In this document: positions 14,099 through 16,182 of the stretch, one piece after another
Position numbering within the stretch: the stretch's first letter is position 1
Layout: the number at the start of each line of letters is the position of its first letter
Assembly (NCBI GenBank): GCA_002427815.1
Contig: DIZF01000037.1
Location: 1-16,182 of the forward strand
Direction: 5' to 3'
Origin: Ramlibacter tataouinensis
GTDB lineage: Bacteria; Pseudomonadota; Gammaproteobacteria; Burkholderiales; Burkholderiaceae_C
Length of the DNA: 16,182 nt
Program-made: the position numbers and the translations under genes
Notes under the pieces: model-generated
What the model was told of the DNA's origin: nothing
The model's database searches: none
What the model saw: only the letters and a program-made list of their open reading frames with translations

Positions 14099-14935
14099 AT
14101 GGCAGACCGCATCGATTTCTCCTCGCAACCTCCCATTGCCTTCATCGGCGGCGGCAACATGGCCGGCGCCATCATCGGCGGCCTGCTGCGCCAGGGCCTG
14201 GCCCCCGCGCAGATCGACGTGGTGGAGCCGTTCGCCGCGGCGCGCGACAAGCTCAAGCAGCAATTCAACATCGACGCCCACAAATACGCCGGCCCCGAGC
14301 TCGAGCGCGCCAGCCTGGTGCTCTGGGCCGTCAAGCCTCAGACCTTCAAGGAAGCCGCAGCCGCGGCGCGCGCCTACACCGGCACCGCGTTGCACCTGAG
14401 CGTGGCCGCGGGAATCCGCTCCGACAGCATCGCCCAGTGGCTGGGCACGCAGCGCATCGTGCGGGCCATGCCCAATACGCCGGCTTTGGTAGGCAAGGGC
14501 ATGACAGCGTTGTACGCGCGGCCCGGCGTTGCGGCGGCGGATCAGACGCGGGCGGAGCAGGTCGTGGCGACCACCGGTGAATGGCTGTGGGTGGCCGATG
14601 AAGCCCATCTGGACGCGGTCACCGCCTTGTCCGGATCGGGCCCGGCCTATGTGTTCTTCTTCCTGGAAGCCATGACCCAGGCGGGCGTTCAGATGGGTCT
14701 GTCCCGCGACCAGGCCTACCGCCTGGCGGTGGGCACTTTTGCGGGCGCTGCCGAGCTGGCGCGCGTTTCCGACGATCCGCCCGAGGTGCTGCGCCAGCGC
14801 GTGACGTCCAAGGGCGGCACCACCGAGGCGGCCATTCGCTCGATGGAGAGCGACCGCGTCCAGGCCCTGTTCATCAAGGCCCTGCAGGCCGCTTGCCAGC
14901 GCGCCCGTGAACTGGGCGACGAGTTCGGCCGCTGA
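14099..14935 (+). CDS. proC: Pyrroline-5-carboxylate reductase
   Basis: Predicted 278 residues (E. coli 269). It catalyses the last step of proline synthesis, reducing 1-pyrroline-5-carboxylate to proline with NAD(P)H in the cytosol. The N-terminal nucleotide-binding motif is AFIGGGNMAGAIIGGLL near residues 14-30, and VRAMPNTPALVGKGMTALYA is the typical mid-region. The family signature lies in ALSGSGPAYVFFFLEAM, with SKGGTTEAAI near the end. The ATG at 14099 gives the expected N-terminus but has no clear ribosome site. It is the only plus-strand gene in the right half of the window. It diverges from glpD and converges on ubiA, with three bases between the two stop codons. Confidence 0.96.
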   Translation: MADRIDFSSQPPIAFIGGGNMAGAIIGGLLRQGLAPAQIDVVEPFAAARDKLKQQFNIDAHKYAGPELERASLVLWAVKPQTFKEAAAAARAYTGTALHLSVAAGIRSDSIAQWLGTQRIVRAMPNTPALVGKGMTALYARPGVAAADQTRAEQVVATTGEWLWVADEAHLDAVTALSGSGPAYVFFFLEAMTQAGVQMGLSRDQAYRLAVGTFAGAAELARVSDDPPEVLRQRVTSKGGTTEAAIRSMESDRVQALFIKALQAACQRARELGDEFGR

Positions 14936-14938
14936 ACG

Positions 14939-15799
14939 CTAGATGAAGGCGTAACCCGCCACCACCCCGGCAAAGACCGTGAAGCCCAGCCAGTGGTTGA
15001 GGCGAAACGCCTTGAAGCAGCCTTCGCGCTCGCGGTCGCGAATCAGCAGGTAATGCCAGACGGCCTGGGCGGCAGCAGCGGCCATCGACATCACGATCGC
15101 CGCCGGCACAATCCTGCCGGCCAGCGCCACGGCCCAGATGGCCAGGTAGCACGCATAAGACAGCATGATCACCGGGACGTCCGCGCGGCCAAGCGTGATG
15201 GCCGAGGTCTTCATGCCGATCCGCAGGTCGTCGTCACGGTCCACCATGGCGTATTCGGTGTCGTAGGCCAGCACCCAGAACAGGTTGCCCAGCAACAGCA
15301 CCCAGGCCAGCAGGGGCACGCGCGACTGGACGGCGGCAAAGGCCATGGGAATTCCGAAGCTGAAGGCGATGCCCAGCACCGCCTGGGGCATCGCCACGAA
15401 GCGCTTGGCGTAGGGATAGACCAGCGAGATGGCCAGTGCGGCGAACGACCAGGCAATGGCCGCGGTGTTCGTGGTCAGCACCAGCCCGAACGCGGCCAGT
15501 GCCAGCACCGCGCCCAGCAACAGGGCTTCCCTGACCGATACCGCGCCACGGGTCACCGGTCGCTGCGCCGTCCGTTTGACGTGACCGTCGAATTCGCGAT
15601 CGGCGACGTCATTGGCGCAGCAGCCGGCGCTGCGCATCAGCACCGTGCCGAGCGTGAACACCGCGAGCAAGTGCCAGCCGGGAAAGCCATGGGCGGCGAT
15701 CCACAAGGCACTCAAGGTCGGCCATAGCAGCAGCAACCAGCCGGCCGGGCGGTTCCAGCGGATGAGGTCCAGATACAGGGCCGACTTCTCGTGCAGCAT
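14939..15799 (-). CDS. ubiA: 4-hydroxybenzoate polyprenyltransferase
   Basis: Predicted 286 residues (E. coli 290). This integral membrane prenyltransferase attaches the polyprenyl tail to 4-hydroxybenzoate in ubiquinone synthesis. Both aspartate-rich motifs are present: NDVADREFD (Asn63, Asp64, Asp67, Asp71) with DGHVKRTAQRPV after it, and DTEYAMVDRDDD (Asp180 to Asp191). Eight to nine hydrophobic segments are visible. The ATG at 15799 is chosen over an in-frame TTG three bases upstream. Its stop codon is three bases from that of proC on the other strand, so the two genes are convergent with no room for separate terminators. Upstream, oxyR lies in the same direction after 131 bases. Confidence 0.96.
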   Translation of the reverse strand: MLHEKSALYLDLIRWNRPAGWLLLLWPTLSALWIAAHGFPGWHLLAVFTLGTVLMRSAGCCANDVADREFDGHVKRTAQRPVTRGAVSVREALLLGAVLALAAFGLVLTTNTAAIAWSFAALAISLVYPYAKRFVAMPQAVLGIAFSFGIPMAFAAVQSRVPLLAWVLLLGNLFWVLAYDTEYAMVDRDDDLRIGMKTSAITLGRADVPVIMLSYACYLAIWAVALAGRIVPAAIVMSMAAAAAQAVWHYLLIRDREREGCFKAFRLNHWLGFTVFAGVVAGYAFI

Positions 15800-15906
15800 C
15801 AAATAAACCCCCGGGCCAAGCCCTGCCCGCCATGGGTGCCCGTCCGGTCTGAACGGTCATCTCGCCATATTAAGTCGGGCGAGCGGGCCGCCATCGCACC
15901 GGCCGA

Positions 15907-15923
15907 TCGCCGCAGCTCGGCGA
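15907..15923 (-). other. Small hairpin after the oxyR stop
   Basis: TCGCCG and CGGCGA form a 6-bp stem with a five-base loop, eight bases past the oxyR stop. No T run follows on the minus strand, so it is at most a weak terminator in the 131-base gap to ubiA. Confidence 0.25.
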
Positions 15924-15930
15924 CGTGAGT

Positions 15931-16182
15931 TCACGACAGCCGCTTCACCCCCGGCAGTTCGCAGGCATAGATCGAATTGCGCAACGCGGCGATGGCCTCG
16001 TAGCGGGTGAAGCTGCGGCGCCAGGCCAGCACCACGCGGCGCACCGGCGGATCGCCATCGAACGGGATGTATTTCACGAAAGCCTGGTCTTCCTTGCGTC
16101 GCTTGGGCCGCGACTGGAGCGCGTCCTTGGGAACCGAAAGGCGCGGCACCAGCGTGACGCCCATCCCGGCCGCCACCATGTG
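15931..16182 (-). CDS. oxyR: LysR-type regulator, C-terminal part (OxyR-like), cut by window edge
   Basis: Only the last 83 codons are in the window; the gene continues past the right edge. The segment HMVAAGMGVTLVPRLSVP closely resembles the end of the OxyR effector domain, and RRVVLAWRRSFTRYEAIAALRNSI matches its last strand and helix. OxyR is a thiol-based peroxide sensor and LysR-family activator or repressor. The redox cysteines would lie in the missing part, so their presence cannot be checked. Other LysR-type regulators share parts of this region, so the name is likely rather than certain. It precedes ubiA in the same direction. Confidence 0.75.
   Translation of the reverse strand, partial: HMVAAGMGVTLVPRLSVPKDALQSRPKRRKEDQAFVKYIPFDGDPPVRRVVLAWRRSFTRYEAIAALRNSIYACELPGVKRLS

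Noticed and set aside
12973..14580. 535-codon plus-strand open frame over glpD and proC
   Set aside because: It overlaps glpD antisense and proC in another frame, with low-complexity composition; both real genes are well supported.

Overview
The window looks like a high-GC betaproteobacterium, most likely family Alcaligenaceae (Bordetella/Achromobacter type). This is inferred from the protein sequences and from the gene order spc operon, alpha operon, then glpD, proC, ubiA and oxyR; no search was run. Nearly all of the right-hand 13 kb is core housekeeping DNA. The left 3 kb is accessory.

Positions 1-3079 look like the tRNA-proximal end of an integrated element. There is a small minus-strand gene with a KfrA-type DNA-binding domain and an AT-hook-like basic tail, with a terminator after it and a 14-bp palindrome before it. 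Next come a divergent orphan gene of 155 residues, a roughly 430-base stretch with no convincing gene, and a large serine recombinase. The last 14 codons of the recombinase and its stop codon lie antisense inside the initiator tRNA gene, and the TGA overlaps the anticodon. A near-perfect terminator serving the opposite strand sits inside the recombinase's C-terminal coding sequence.

Positions 3036-12462, all minus strand, hold one ribosomal protein cluster. In transcription order it is rplN-rplX-rplE-rpsN-rpsH-rplF-rplR-rpsE-rpmD-rplO-secY-infA-rpmJ-rpsM-rpsK-rpsD-rpoA-rplQ-tRNA-fMet. It starts at a strong sigma70-type promoter (TTGACA, 17 bases, CATAAT) with a roughly 165-base structured leader. 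Most gaps are 2-25 bases. The larger gaps (secY/infA, infA/rpmJ, rpsK/rpsD, rpsD/rpoA, rpoA/rplQ) carry hairpins. Two of these, around rpsD, look like internal terminators or attenuators, which suggests stepwise expression of ribosomal proteins, the RNA polymerase alpha subunit and the initiator tRNA.

Positions 12478-16182 hold glpD (minus), proC (plus), ubiA (minus) and the 3' end of an oxyR-type regulator (minus, cut by the window edge). rpsQ and the rest of the S10 operon are not upstream of rplN, so the S10 and spc operons are not adjacent here.

The best candidate for something undescribed is the left element: a serine-recombinase element placed in an initiator tRNA gene, with a compact KfrA/AT-hook regulator and an orphan gene. 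The intra-operon hairpins of the alpha operon are second.
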